Part shown: positions 16,246 to 27,527 of the stretch, in pieces
How the letters are laid out: every line of letters begins with the position of its first letter
How positions within the stretch are numbered: position 1 is the stretch's first letter
Assembly (NCBI GenBank): GCA_038405435.1
Contig: JBBYHZ010000001.1
Reading direction: 5' to 3' (one strand)
Length of the DNA: 64,000 bases
Origin: Dryocola clanedunensis_A
Lineage (GTDB): Bacteria > Pseudomonadota > Gammaproteobacteria > Enterobacterales > Enterobacteriaceae
Position numbers and translations under genes: made by a program
The notes under the pieces: generated by a model
What the model was told of the DNA's origin: nothing
Database searches by the model: none
The model's input: only the letters and a program-made list of their open reading frames with translations

Positions 16246-16785
16246 TCAGAACGGGATATCGTCGTCAAAATCCATTGGTGGTTCGTTGTTAGCCGGAGCC
16301 GCTGGTGCGCTCTGCTGCGGACGAGACTGCGCGCCGCCGCTGAACTGGTTGCCGCCCTGCGGCTGCTGAGGCTGACCCCAGCTGCCCTGCTGCTGACCGC
16401 CGTTGCCGCCAGCCGGTGCGCCTGCACCACCGCCAGCACGGCCACCGAGCATCTGCATGGTGCCGCCAACGTTGACCACGACTTCGGTGGTGTATTTTTC
16501 AACGCCAGCCTGGTCGGTCCATTTGCGCGTCTGCAGCGCACCCTCGATGTACACCTGGGAGCCTTTACGCAGATATTCACCGGCCACTTCCGCCAGTTTG
16601 CCGAACAGCACAACGCGGTGCCATTCAGTCTTCTCTTTGGTTTCGCCGGTTTGCTTATCGCGCCAGGACTCTGACGTGGCCAGGGTAATGTTGGCGACTG
16701 CGCCCCCATTTGGCATGTAGCGTACTTCCGGGTCCTGACCCAGATTCCCGACGAGAATCACCTTGTTTACGCCTCTGCTGGCCAT
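16246..16785 (-). CDS. ssb: Single-stranded DNA-binding protein SSB
   Basis: A 179-residue tetrameric SSB: OB-fold over residues 1-112 (starting MASRGVNKVILVGNLGQDPE), a Gly/Gln/Pro-rich disordered linker (about 113-168), and the acidic tip DFDDDIPF that recruits RecO, PriA, exonuclease I and other repair proteins. It coats single-stranded DNA in replication, recombination and repair. It diverges from uvrA as in E. coli, with a LexA-type box in the shared 227-bp region. Its terminator overlaps the end of the convergent transglycosylase unit. Confidence 0.98.
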   Translation of the reverse strand: MASRGVNKVILVGNLGQDPEVRYMPNGGAVANITLATSESWRDKQTGETKEKTEWHRVVLFGKLAEVAGEYLRKGSQVYIEGALQTRKWTDQAGVEKYTTEVVVNVGGTMQMLGGRAGGGAGAPAGGNGGQQQGSWGQPQQPQGGNQFSGGAQSRPQQSAPAAPANNEPPMDFDDDIPF

Positions 16786-16911
16786 GATCGTGTCTCCTGA
16801 AACGTTTTATGAATAGTGTAAACCCTCGATTCTACCATGCCACCCCCAATGTTTATAGCTGCGGGATGGATTCCAGAATCTCTCTTCGCTATACATTATT
16901 GCATTAAAGCA

Positions 16912-16927
16912 CTGGATATCCATTCAG
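16912..16927 (+). promoter_or_regulatory. LexA (SOS) box upstream of uvrA
   Basis: CTGGATATCCATTCAG aligns with the E. coli uvrA SOS box, but the left half-site reads CTGG instead of CTGT and the right reads TCAG instead of ACAG. It begins 101 bases before the uvrA start and may also affect ssb. Confidence 0.65.
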
Positions 16928-17012
16928 GTTTTATTGTGTCATAATTAGTCGTTTGCGATCTCCGGTGGCAATCCGTGCGCCGGGCATAAAGCGTTTAATC
17001 CGGGAAAGGTGA

Positions 17013-19838
<2,826 letters not shown>

Positions 19839-19839
19839 A

Positions 19840-20193
19840 TTACCTGCCGAGCTGCTGCCTGGTCTGATCGGGCAGCAGCGACAGCGCCTGCTGGTAAGAC
19901 GCATCCACCAGATAGTAAATCTGTGAATCCGGCAGCGTGCCGTCGAGGTATACCGTGCTCCAGTGCGCCTTGTTCAGGTGCGCGCTGGGAAACACGTCCT
20001 TATGGCTTTCCCTCAGTAAATCAGCAAGCTCCGGGCTCGCCTTCAGCGAAACCGCCGGACGTTTTTCCACGTCGTGCACCATGGCGTAAAGCACATCCGC
20101 CACTTTAATCTGCGTGGCCTTCCAGTCGCTGTGAACGGTTTGTTCCGCGCCAGGCTTATTCATGCAGTACTGCAACAGCTCCGAATTGGTCAT
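19840..20193 (-). CDS. yjbR: MmcQ/YjbR family DNA-binding protein
   Basis: A 117-residue protein of the MmcQ/YjbR family (CyaY-like fold), with the typical pattern of an N-terminal LxxYCxxKPGAEQT, a central YAMV and RPAVSLKASPE, and a C-terminal HWSTVYLDG and LPDSQIYYLVDASYQ. E. coli YjbR has a double-wing structure and is thought to bind DNA, but no role is settled. It converges with uvrA with almost no gap. In E. coli yjbQ lies between yjbR and aphA; only 147 bases remain here, too few for it. Confidence 0.93.
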   Translation of the reverse strand: MTNSELLQYCMNKPGAEQTVHSDWKATQIKVADVLYAMVHDVEKRPAVSLKASPELADLLRESHKDVFPSAHLNKAHWSTVYLDGTLPDSQIYYLVDASYQQALSLLPDQTRQQLGR

Positions 20194-20288
20194 CTTATTC
20201 CCCTGATAGCGTGGTCATGATGTGATGGGCCTCCCTAAGTGTGCGACCCGGACGCCAAAAGGTACAACCCGGCGGGGCAAATTAGATG

Positions 20289-20322
20289 AAAAAAACGGCG
20301 ATGGGCCTTCGCGCATCGCCGT
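20289..20322 (-). terminator. Terminator after aphA
   Basis: ACGGCGATG (20295-20303) pairs with CATCGCCGT (20314-20322). On the minus strand this is followed by a U-run (complement of 20289-20295), right after the aphA stop. Confidence 0.8.
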
Positions 20323-20340
20323 CATTCTTACCGTTAAGGC

Positions 20341-21060
20341 CTAGTATTCTGAGTTCACTATCACTTCTTCGCCAAACGCGCCCGCTTTCGGCAGCGGCTG
20401 GTAGCTGGAGTTGGAAGCCCGCAGCACGCGAATGCCGCGCGCGCCCATGTCCTGTGCGGCCGTAATGTCGTTATCCGAGTCGCCGTAGAAGATCTTGATC
20501 TGCTTGTCCTTCAGCCACTGGGTTTTGGTGTTCTGGCCTTCTTTGTCGCCGGCAAAAATAACCGGATTCACCGCGCTCTGCGGGATGAGGAAATCATTCT
20601 GCAACGTTTTAGTGACGGTTTCGGTTTTCGTCTGGCTGCGCCCGGTCACGAAATAGATGCTGTCGCCGCGCTTCAGGTGCAGGGTGATCAGCTGCTTCGC
20701 CACCTCTTTCGGCATGCTGAACTCGTCCCAGCCGTTGTTCATCTTTTCCCAGAACTCCGGATTTTTCAGGTAGTCCTGTTTGCCCGGCGAATACTCCTTC
20801 TGGCCGCGATAAAAGCCCGGGCTTGAGAACAGCACCGTGTCATCGATATCGAACCCAACCGCAATCGGCGGGCGGCCCAGCAGGCTATTTTCAATTTGCG
20901 CCACGGAAACCCAGTGCACGGGTGCCTGCTGAGCAAGCTGGGCAACGGTAACGCCCGGGTTGAGAGGAGCCGGGGCAGATTCTTTCGCAACAACGGAGTG
21001 GTTCAGGCCAAGCAGTAAACAGGCGGCGCTAAAGGCCAGGGTAATTTTACGCATCGTCAT
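20341..21060 (-). CDS. aphA: Class B acid phosphatase AphA
   Basis: A 239-residue secreted periplasmic phosphatase of the DDDD/HAD superfamily. A signal peptide occupies about residues 1-25 (cleavage near VVA/KES). The catalytic motif FDIDDTVLFSS gives nucleophile D71 and acid D73; the second HAD motif is FVTGRSQTKT, and YGDSDNDI supplies the magnesium-binding acidic pair. The tetrameric enzyme hydrolyses nucleotides and other organic phosphomonoesters and also transfers phosphate. Start at the ATG at 21060 (MTMRK); the third codon, also ATG, is an alternative. It is monocistronic with its own terminator. Confidence 0.96.
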   Translation of the reverse strand: MTMRKITLAFSAACLLLGLNHSVVAKESAPAPLNPGVTVAQLAQQAPVHWVSVAQIENSLLGRPPIAVGFDIDDTVLFSSPGFYRGQKEYSPGKQDYLKNPEFWEKMNNGWDEFSMPKEVAKQLITLHLKRGDSIYFVTGRSQTKTETVTKTLQNDFLIPQSAVNPVIFAGDKEGQNTKTQWLKDKQIKIFYGDSDNDITAAQDMGARGIRVLRASNSSYQPLPKAGAFGEEVIVNSEY

Positions 21061-21210
21061 CCCTATTTCGTCAGTTTTTTTATCGTTATAAACCAGAGCG
21101 GCTGGTCAAAAATTTATCTGACCATACCTGCGGGACGCTGACAGATAAAGGTTTTTTGCGGGATATGTCTGAGAAAATGGCGACGATCACAGAATATGCG
21201 GGACGTAATT

Positions 21211-21244
21211 GCAGGGCGGATAAGCGAAGCGCCATCCGCCCTGC
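21211..21244. repeat. REP element downstream of tyrB
   Basis: GCAGGGCGGATAAGC...GCCATCCGCCCTGC forms a long hairpin. It is one of the GTAGGGCGGATAAGCGC-type REP units scattered across the window, here 22 bases beyond the tyrB stop. Confidence 0.85.
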
Positions 21245-21266
21245 AATAAATAACGTGAGTAAGTAC

Positions 21267-22460
21267 TTACATTACAGCAGCAAAAGCCTTAGCCACGCGG
21301 CGCACGTTGTTGCTGTTCAGGCCCGCGACGCACATGCGCCCGCTGGCGATCAGGTAAACGCCGAACTCATCGCGCAGGCGGTCGACCTGCTCCGCGCTCA
21401 GGCCCGTATAGCTGAACATGCCGCGCTGGGTCAGCAGATAGTCAAAGTTGCCCCTCGGCACCTCTGTTTTCAGCACGGAAACCAGCGCCTGGCGCATGTC
21501 GAGAATACGGCAGCGCATGCTCTCCACTTCGGCTAGCCAGCTGGCCTTCAGGTGTTCATCGTTCAGCACGGCTGCCACAACCTGCGCGCCAAAGTTCGGC
21601 GGGCTGGAGTAGTTGCGGCGCACGGTAGCTTTAAGCTGGCCGAGCACGCGGCCCGCGGTTTCTGCATCTTCGCAGACGACAGACAGCCCGCCGACGCGCT
21701 CGCCGTAGAGCGAGAAAATCTTCGAAAAGGAGTTGCTGACCAGCGCAGGCATGCCCGTACCGGCAATAGCGCGAATGGCGTAGGCATCCTGATCCATGCC
21801 CGCGCCAAAGCCCTGGTAGGCGATGTCGAGGAACGGGATCAGCTCACGCGCTTTGAGGATTTGAATAACCGCATCCCACTGGGCGTTCGTCAGGTCCGCA
21901 CCTGTCGGGTTATGGCAGCAAGGGTGCAGCAGCACAACGCTCCGGGCCGGTAATTTATTCAATGTTTCAAGCAGGGCTTCGAAACGCACGCCGTTGGTTT
22001 CGCTGTCGAACCACGGGTAGGTATTCACCGTAAAGCCCGCACCGGCAAAGATAGCGACGTGGTTTTCCCAGGTCGGATCGCTGACCCAGACCTGCGAATC
22101 AGGGAAGTAAGTTTTCAGGAAATCCGCACCAACCTTCAGCGCACCAGAGCCGCCGAGCGTCTGGATTGAAGCGATACGCCCGTCGCGCAGCGCTTCGTGC
22201 TTAGCGCCAAACAGCAGCGGAGCAATGGCGTTGCGGTAGGTGTTCAGGCCTTCCATCGGCAGATAAAGGGAGGCGCCGTGCGGCTTCGCGTTAAGGCGAG
22301 CTTCGGCTTCCGCCACCGCCTGCAGCTGCGGGATCACCCCATCTTCGTTGTAGTACAGACCAATGCTGAGGTTGACCTTGTCGGCGCGGGGATCAACTTT
22401 GAAGCGTTCCATCAGGGACAGAATCGGGTCGCCAGCATAGGCGTCAACTTTTTGAAACAC
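21267..22460 (-). CDS. tyrB: Aromatic amino acid aminotransferase TyrB
   Basis: A PLP-dependent class I aminotransferase that makes tyrosine and phenylalanine, and also leucine, from their keto acids with glutamate. The GTG at 22460 gives 397 residues beginning VFQKVDAYAG, exactly the E. coli length, and an AGGAG site precedes it; the open frame extends 38 codons further without homology. With this start the Schiff-base lysine is K247 in SNSFSKIFSLYGER, and the substrate-binding stretch HPCCHNPTG is intact. A TGTAAA half-site at 22500-22505 hints at TyrR control, but the second half is poor. AspC is the paralogue; sequence and the alr-dnaB neighbourhood favour TyrB. Confidence 0.96.
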   Translation of the reverse strand: MFQKVDAYAGDPILSLMERFKVDPRADKVNLSIGLYYNEDGVIPQLQAVAEAEARLNAKPHGASLYLPMEGLNTYRNAIAPLLFGAKHEALRDGRIASIQTLGGSGALKVGADFLKTYFPDSQVWVSDPTWENHVAIFAGAGFTVNTYPWFDSETNGVRFEALLETLNKLPARSVVLLHPCCHNPTGADLTNAQWDAVIQILKARELIPFLDIAYQGFGAGMDQDAYAIRAIAGTGMPALVSNSFSKIFSLYGERVGGLSVVCEDAETAGRVLGQLKATVRRNYSSPPNFGAQVVAAVLNDEHLKASWLAEVESMRCRILDMRQALVSVLKTEVPRGNFDYLLTQRGMFSYTGLSAEQVDRLRDEFGVYLIASGRMCVAGLNSNNVRRVAKAFAAVM

Positions 22461-22548
22461 GGTGGGGTTCTCCTGGTTTACGGTGTCGCGGATGACCAAT
22501 GTAAACCGGAAACCGGGGGGAAATCGAGGGGTTTGTTTTAGCGGTTTT

Positions 22549-22580
22549 GTAGGGCGGATAAGCGCAAGCGTCATCCGCCG
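22549..22580. repeat. REP element between tyrB and alr
   Basis: GTAGGGCGGATAAGCGC...GTCATCCGCCG is a REP palindrome a few bases beyond the alr stop and about 90 bases upstream of tyrB. Confidence 0.85.
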
Positions 22581-22589
22581 TTTCCGTTC

Positions 22590-23669
22590 TTAGTCCAGAT
22601 ACTCCATTGCCACCCGTGAAGTGAGGCGCGTGATAAGTTCGTAAGCACTTACTTTTGTGATTTCAGCAATACGCTCCACGGGCAGACCTTCTCCCCAGAG
22701 CACCACGCCGTCGCCCACTTTTTCCGTCGCTTCCGGGCCAAGATCGACGCAAATCATGTCCATTGCCACGCGTCCCACAATCGGCACCTCACGACCGTTA
22801 ACCAGCACCGGCGTACCTGACGGTGCGCAGCGAGGATAGCCGTCGCCGTAGCCCATCGCCACCACGCCCAGACGAGTGTCACGTTCCGCAATCCACGTGC
22901 CGCCGTAGCCTACCGGCTCACCGGCTTTATGGCTGCGAACCGCGATCAGGCTGGAAGTCAGCGACATCACAGGCTGGAAACCAAACTCCCCGGCCCACGG
23001 CTTCTGCTCCAGGGGAGAGACGCCGTAAAGAATGATGCCCGGACGTACCCAGTCGAGATGCGACTGCGGCCACAGCAGAATGCCGCCGGAGGCAGCGATA
23101 GATTTCTGGCCTGGCTTGCCGTCAATAAAGGAGGCAAAGGTATCCAGCTGGCGGGGGGTGGCATCCGAATCCGGCTCGTCCGCGCGGGCAAAGTGGCTGA
23201 CGATATTCACCGGCTGGCTGACATTTTTACAGTTCACCAGCCGCTGATAAAAGGCTTCCGCCTCGTGCGGCAGAACGCCCAGACGGTGCATGCCGGTATC
23301 CAGCTTCATCCAGACCGTTACCGGCTGGCTAAGCTCCGCCTGCTCCAGCGCCTCGAGCTGTTCGATGCTGTGAATGGCGGTCTGGAGATTATGTTCGGCG
23401 ATGGTTGGCAGATCGCTGGCGTTGAAGAAGCCTTCCAGCAGCAAAATGGGCTGAGCGATCCCCCCTGCGCGCAGCCGTACGGCCTCTTCGAGGCGGGCCA
23501 CGCCGAAGGCATCGGCATCAGGGAGGGTGCGGGCGGTCTCAAGCAGACCGTGCCCATAGGCGTTTGCTTTCACCACCGCCACCATGCGGCTGGCCGGAGC
23601 CAGTTCGCGCAGACGCTGGAGGTTGTGTCGCAGAGCGCGGCGGTTAATTTTTACGGTTGCCGCTTGCAT
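22590..23669 (-). CDS. alr: Alanine racemase Alr (biosynthetic)
   Basis: A PLP enzyme that interconverts L- and D-alanine and supplies D-Ala for peptidoglycan. The ATG at 23669 behind GGAAG gives 359 residues, the E. coli length; the open frame continues 12 codons upstream without homology. The PLP lysine is K34 in VVKANAYGHG, and the catalytic tyrosine region is VGYGGTW around 255. The gene lies between dnaB and tyrB as in E. coli; a REP element lies in the dnaB-alr gap. The catabolic paralogue DadX is excluded by context. Confidence 0.96.
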   Translation of the reverse strand: MQAATVKINRRALRHNLQRLRELAPASRMVAVVKANAYGHGLLETARTLPDADAFGVARLEEAVRLRAGGIAQPILLLEGFFNASDLPTIAEHNLQTAIHSIEQLEALEQAELSQPVTVWMKLDTGMHRLGVLPHEAEAFYQRLVNCKNVSQPVNIVSHFARADEPDSDATPRQLDTFASFIDGKPGQKSIAASGGILLWPQSHLDWVRPGIILYGVSPLEQKPWAGEFGFQPVMSLTSSLIAVRSHKAGEPVGYGGTWIAERDTRLGVVAMGYGDGYPRCAPSGTPVLVNGREVPIVGRVAMDMICVDLGPEATEKVGDGVVLWGEGLPVERIAEITKVSAYELITRLTSRVAMEYLD

Positions 23670-23708
23670 GTTTCTTCCTTGCAGAAAAGTGTCTTCATTT
23701 CGCACAGA

Positions 23709-23740
23709 CGGTGGATGAAGCTACGCTTATCCACCCTACA
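23709..23740. repeat. REP element between alr and dnaB
   Basis: CGGTGGATGAAGC...CTTATCCACCCTACA is a REP palindrome in the 75-bp gap, immediately beyond the dnaB stop. Confidence 0.8.
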
Positions 23741-23744
23741 TAAA

Positions 23745-25151
23745 TCAGTCTTCGTCGTACTGCGGCCCTGCATAGTTATCGAAGCGCGACCACTGGCCGT
23801 TAAAGGTCAGGCGCACGGTGCCGATTGGGCCGTTACGCTGCTTGCCGAGGATAATCTGCGCGATGCCCTTCTCGTCGCTGTTGTCGTTGTAGACCTCATC
23901 GCGATAGATAAACATGATTAAGTCGGCATCCTGCTCGATGGAGCCGGACTCACGCAAATCCGAGTTGACCGGGCGTTTGTCGGCACGTTGTTCCAGGGAG
24001 CGGTTAAGCTGGGAGAGCGCCACCACCGGCACCTGCAGCTCTTTGGCCAGCGCCTTAAGCGAGCGCGAGATTTCGGCGATTTCCAGCGTACGGTTATCGG
24101 AAAGCGACGGCACGCGCATCAGCTGGAGGTAGTCGATCATGATCAGGCTCAGGCCGCCCGCTTCGCGATAGATACGGCGCGCGCGGGAGCGAACTTCGGT
24201 TGGCGTCAGGCCGGAGGAGTCATCAATATACATATTGCGCTTCTCGAGCAGGATGCCCATGGTGCTCGAAATACGCGCCCAGTCCTCGTCGTCCAGCTGC
24301 CCGGTACGGATTTTTGTCTGGTCCACGCGGGAGAGCGACGCCAGCATACGCATCATGATCTGCTCGCCTGGCATCTCGAGGCTGAAGATAAGTACCGGCT
24401 TATCCTGCAGCATGGCGGCGTTTTCGCAGAGGTTCATCGCAAAAGTGGTTTTACCCATCGACGGACGCGCCGCGACGATAATCAAATCCGACTTCTGCAG
24501 CCCGGCGGTTTTCTTGTTCAGATCCTGATAACCCGTATCCACGCCCGTCACGCCGTCGTGCGGGGTCTGATAGAGCGACTCGATGCGCGAAACCGTCGCC
24601 TCAAGGATCTGGTCTATGGATTTTGGGCCTTCATCTTTATTGGAGCGGTTTTCTGCAATCTGGAAAACGCGCGATTCAGCCAAATCTAATAAATCTTCGC
24701 TGGTTCGCCCCTGCGGATCGTAACCGGCGTCGGCAATTTCGTTCGCCACGGCGATCATTTCACGAACTACCGCACGTTCACGGACGATATCCGCGTAAGC
24801 GTTGATGTTCGCCGCACTTGGCGTATTTTTTGATAACTCTGCCAGATAGGCAAACCCGCCGACGCTGTCCAGGTTGCCCTGTAGCTCCAGGGATTCCGAC
24901 AGCGTAATCAGGTCGATTGGCTTGCTCATCTCCAGCAGACGCTGCATCTCGGTGAAGATTAAGCGGTGCGGGCGGCTGAAGAAATCGTTGGCGACGACGC
25001 GCTCGGAAACGTTGTCCCAGCGTTCGTTGTCCAGCATTAACCCGCCTAATACCGACTGCTCCGCTTCCAGAGAATGCGGCGGCATTTTCAGCCCTTCCAT
25101 CTGACGATCGCGGGTTTCGTTCGGTTTGTTGAAGGGTTTATTTCCTGCCAT
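23745..25151 (-). CDS. dnaB: Replicative DNA helicase DnaB
   Basis: A 468-residue hexameric 5'-3' helicase of the replisome. Starting at the ATG at 25151 gives MAGNKPFNK, as in E. coli (471 residues); upstream in-frame starts would add up to 17 residues. The N-terminal primase-interacting domain spans about 25-130, then a linker, then the RecA-like domain with Walker A (ARPSMGKTTFAM), Walker B (LIMIDYLQLM) and the DnaB-specific LSQLNRSLEQRADKRP. The C-terminus DNYAGPQYDED is family-like. No intein is present. It diverges from qorA across 83 bases. Confidence 0.98.
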   Translation of the reverse strand: MAGNKPFNKPNETRDRQMEGLKMPPHSLEAEQSVLGGLMLDNERWDNVSERVVANDFFSRPHRLIFTEMQRLLEMSKPIDLITLSESLELQGNLDSVGGFAYLAELSKNTPSAANINAYADIVRERAVVREMIAVANEIADAGYDPQGRTSEDLLDLAESRVFQIAENRSNKDEGPKSIDQILEATVSRIESLYQTPHDGVTGVDTGYQDLNKKTAGLQKSDLIIVAARPSMGKTTFAMNLCENAAMLQDKPVLIFSLEMPGEQIMMRMLASLSRVDQTKIRTGQLDDEDWARISSTMGILLEKRNMYIDDSSGLTPTEVRSRARRIYREAGGLSLIMIDYLQLMRVPSLSDNRTLEIAEISRSLKALAKELQVPVVALSQLNRSLEQRADKRPVNSDLRESGSIEQDADLIMFIYRDEVYNDNSDEKGIAQIILGKQRNGPIGTVRLTFNGQWSRFDNYAGPQYDED

Positions 25152-25234
25152 AGTGAGGGAGTTACCAGATTTCATGTTCACAGAGACCGAGGAGTATAAC
25201 ACCTGGTCTGTTCACTTCGACACAAGGAGTTTCC

Positions 25235-26218
25235 ATGGCAACGCGTATTGAGTTTAGCCAGCACGGTGGTCCGGACGTGCTCAAAGCGGTGGAGTTCACC
25301 CCTCAGGCCCCCGCCGCCGGTGAGATTCAGGTTGAGAACAAAGCAATTGGTATCAATTACATAGACACCTATATTCGCAGCGGGCTTTATCCGCCGCCGA
25401 AGATGCCGAGCGGGCTGGGAACAGAAGCCGCAGGCGTGGTGAGCAAGGTCGGGCAGGACGTAACGCACCTGAAGGTGGGCGACCGCGTGGTCTACGCCCA
25501 GTCAGGGCTGGGCGCCTACAGCAGCGTCCACAACGTGCCCGCTGACAAAGCGGCAAAACTTCCGGACGCCATCTCTTTTGAACAGGCCGCCGCCTCCTTC
25601 CTGAAAGGCCTGACGGTCTATTACCTGCTGCGTAAAACCTATGAAGTGAAACCGGACGAGGTCTTCCTGTTCCATGCCGCCGCCGGTGGCGTGGGGCTCA
25701 TCGCCTGCCAGTGGGCAAAAGCGCTGGGGGCAAAACTCATCGGTACGGTTGGGTCGGCGGAAAAAGCCGAGCGGGCGAAACAGGCGGGCGCCTGGCAGAC
25801 CATTAACTACCGGGATGAGAACGTTGTCGAACGTATAAAAGAGATCACCGGCGGCAAGAAGGTCGCGGTGGTTTATGACTCGGTGGGGAAAGACACCTGG
25901 GAGGCTTCGCTCGACTGTCTGCAGCGTCAGGGGCTGATGGTGAGCTTCGGTAACTCATCCGGCCCGGTGACCGGCGTGAACCTGGGCATTCTCAACCAGA
26001 AAGGCTCGCTGTATGTTACGCGTCCGTCACTTAACGGTTACGTCACCACGAGTGAGGAGCTGGAGGAAGCCTGCAACGAGCTGTTCTCGCTCATCGCCAG
26101 CGGCGTGATCAAAGTGGATGTGGCCGAGGCCCAGAAATTTGCCCTGAAGGACGCGGCACGTGCCCATGAGGTGCTGGAAAGCCGGGCGACGCAGGGTTCC
26201 AGCTTATTGATTCCATAA
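25235..26218 (+). CDS. qorA: NADPH:quinone oxidoreductase QorA
   Basis: A 327-residue zinc-free member of the medium-chain dehydrogenase family that reduces quinones with NADPH. The N-terminal catalytic GroES-like domain (1-120) is followed by a Rossmann domain with the nucleotide motif AAAGGVGLIACQWAKALGA near 135-153. No catalytic zinc cysteines are present, as expected. It diverges from dnaB, as in E. coli. A strong terminator follows. The next E. coli gene, pspG, is not present in the 214 bases before dusA. Confidence 0.96.
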   Translation: MATRIEFSQHGGPDVLKAVEFTPQAPAAGEIQVENKAIGINYIDTYIRSGLYPPPKMPSGLGTEAAGVVSKVGQDVTHLKVGDRVVYAQSGLGAYSSVHNVPADKAAKLPDAISFEQAAASFLKGLTVYYLLRKTYEVKPDEVFLFHAAAGGVGLIACQWAKALGAKLIGTVGSAEKAERAKQAGAWQTINYRDENVVERIKEITGGKKVAVVYDSVGKDTWEASLDCLQRQGLMVSFGNSSGPVTGVNLGILNQKGSLYVTRPSLNGYVTTSEELEEACNELFSLIASGVIKVDVAEAQKFALKDAARAHEVLESRATQGSSLLIP

Positions 26219-26226
26219 AAGAATTT

Positions 26227-26257
26227 GGGCTTCCCGAGGGAAGCCCATTCTTTTTTT
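26227..26257 (+). terminator. Terminator after qorA
   Basis: GGGCTTCCC (26227-26235) pairs with GGGAAGCCC (26238-26246), followed by a T-run at 26248-26257. The stem starts 8 bases after the stop. Confidence 0.9.
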
Positions 26258-26432
26258 GTTCGCGCTGCCTGTAGGGTACAGCTGCGATGAATTCTTGTGT
26301 TACAGCCCGGCAATATTGTCAGGTTTCGTCAGGAATTGATACCGCCAGCCGTGGAAAGTTAATCACAAAGATGCGAGGTTGTGATCAACTCCGCAATACC
26401 TGAGCAACGATTGCGGGTATTCACCGCAGAAG

Positions 26433-27437
26433 TTAACGCTTATCCGCAACCAGCGATAAAGCATGCTCCACCACGTCTATGCCCGCTCCTGCTTTATGGG
26501 CGTTCTCGCTCAGATAGCGACGCCACTGGCGCGCGCCGGGGATCCCCTGGAACAGGCCGAGCATATGGCGGGTAACATGGCCAAGGTAGGTGCCGTTTGC
26601 CAGTTCGCGCTCTATATAAGGGTACATGGCGCGTACCGCGGCAACCGTATCCACTTCCGGTGTATCACAACCAAAAATCTCGCGGTCTACGGCGGTCAGC
26701 AGGCCAGGATTTTGATACGCCTCGCGCCCGACCATCACGCCGTCCAGGTGCTCAAGATGCGTTTTCGCCTCTTCCAGCGTCTTCACGCCGCCGTTTATTG
26801 CCATGGTCAGCTGCGGGAAGTCACGCTTGAGCTGATAGACGCGCGGGTAGTCCAGCGGCGGAATTTCGCGGTTTTCTTTCGGGCTAAGCCCTGAGAGCCA
26901 GGCTTTACGGGCGTGGATGATAAACATCTCGCATTCGCCCTTCCCGGCTACGGTGCCGATAAAATCACACAGGAATTCGTAGCTGTCCTGCTCGTCGATG
27001 CCGATACGGGTTTTCACCGTTACCGGGATGGACACCACGTCGCGCATTGCCTTGATGCAATCTGCTACACGCCGGGCGTCGGCCATCAGGCACGCGCCGA
27101 ACATGCCGTTCTGCACGCGATCGGACGGGCAGCCAACGTTAAGATTTATTTCGTCGTAACCGCGCGCTTCCGCCAGCTTCGCACACTGGGCCAGCGCCGC
27201 AGGATCGCTGCCGCCCAGCTGCAGGGCGACCGGATGCTCTTCCTCACTGTAGGCCAGATAGTCTCCTTTACCGTGAATGATTGCCCCGGTGGTGACCATT
27301 TCGGTGTACAGCAGGGTATTCTTCGACAGCTGACGCAGGAAATAGCGGCAGTGGCGGTCGGTCCAGTCGAGCATTGGCGCGATGGAAAAACGGTAGGGCT
27401 GGAACGGAGTCTGGCTGCTTTGTGAGGACATAGGCAA
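26433..27437 (-). CDS. dusA: tRNA-dihydrouridine(20/20a) synthase DusA
   Basis: A 334-residue FMN- and NADPH-dependent enzyme that reduces uridines 20 and 20a in the tRNA D-loop. The TIM-barrel start RFSIAPMLDWTDRHCR, the catalytic-cysteine region NVGCPSDRVQNGMFGACLM (about 100-118), INGGVKT and VMVGREAYQNP (FMN phosphate binding) are all present. Two or three possible starts lie close together (MPMSSQ). It converges with qorA. In E. coli pspG lies downstream of dusA; here there is none. Confidence 0.96.
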   Translation of the reverse strand: MPMSSQSSQTPFQPYRFSIAPMLDWTDRHCRYFLRQLSKNTLLYTEMVTTGAIIHGKGDYLAYSEEEHPVALQLGGSDPAALAQCAKLAEARGYDEINLNVGCPSDRVQNGMFGACLMADARRVADCIKAMRDVVSIPVTVKTRIGIDEQDSYEFLCDFIGTVAGKGECEMFIIHARKAWLSGLSPKENREIPPLDYPRVYQLKRDFPQLTMAINGGVKTLEEAKTHLEHLDGVMVGREAYQNPGLLTAVDREIFGCDTPEVDTVAAVRAMYPYIERELANGTYLGHVTRHMLGLFQGIPGARQWRRYLSENAHKAGAGIDVVEHALSLVADKR

Positions 27438-27527
27438 TGAGCGTTTACGCAGGTTACGGTGAAAAAAGGGTCGCCACTATAGCACAGTCGGCGTCGGGAC
27501 ACCTGCTCGTCCCGACGCCTGTTTTTA

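Noticed and set aside
22470..22515. TyrR box upstream of tyrB
   Set aside because: Only one TGTAAA half-site fits; the TTTACA half is not at the required 6-base spacing. Not listed as a feature.
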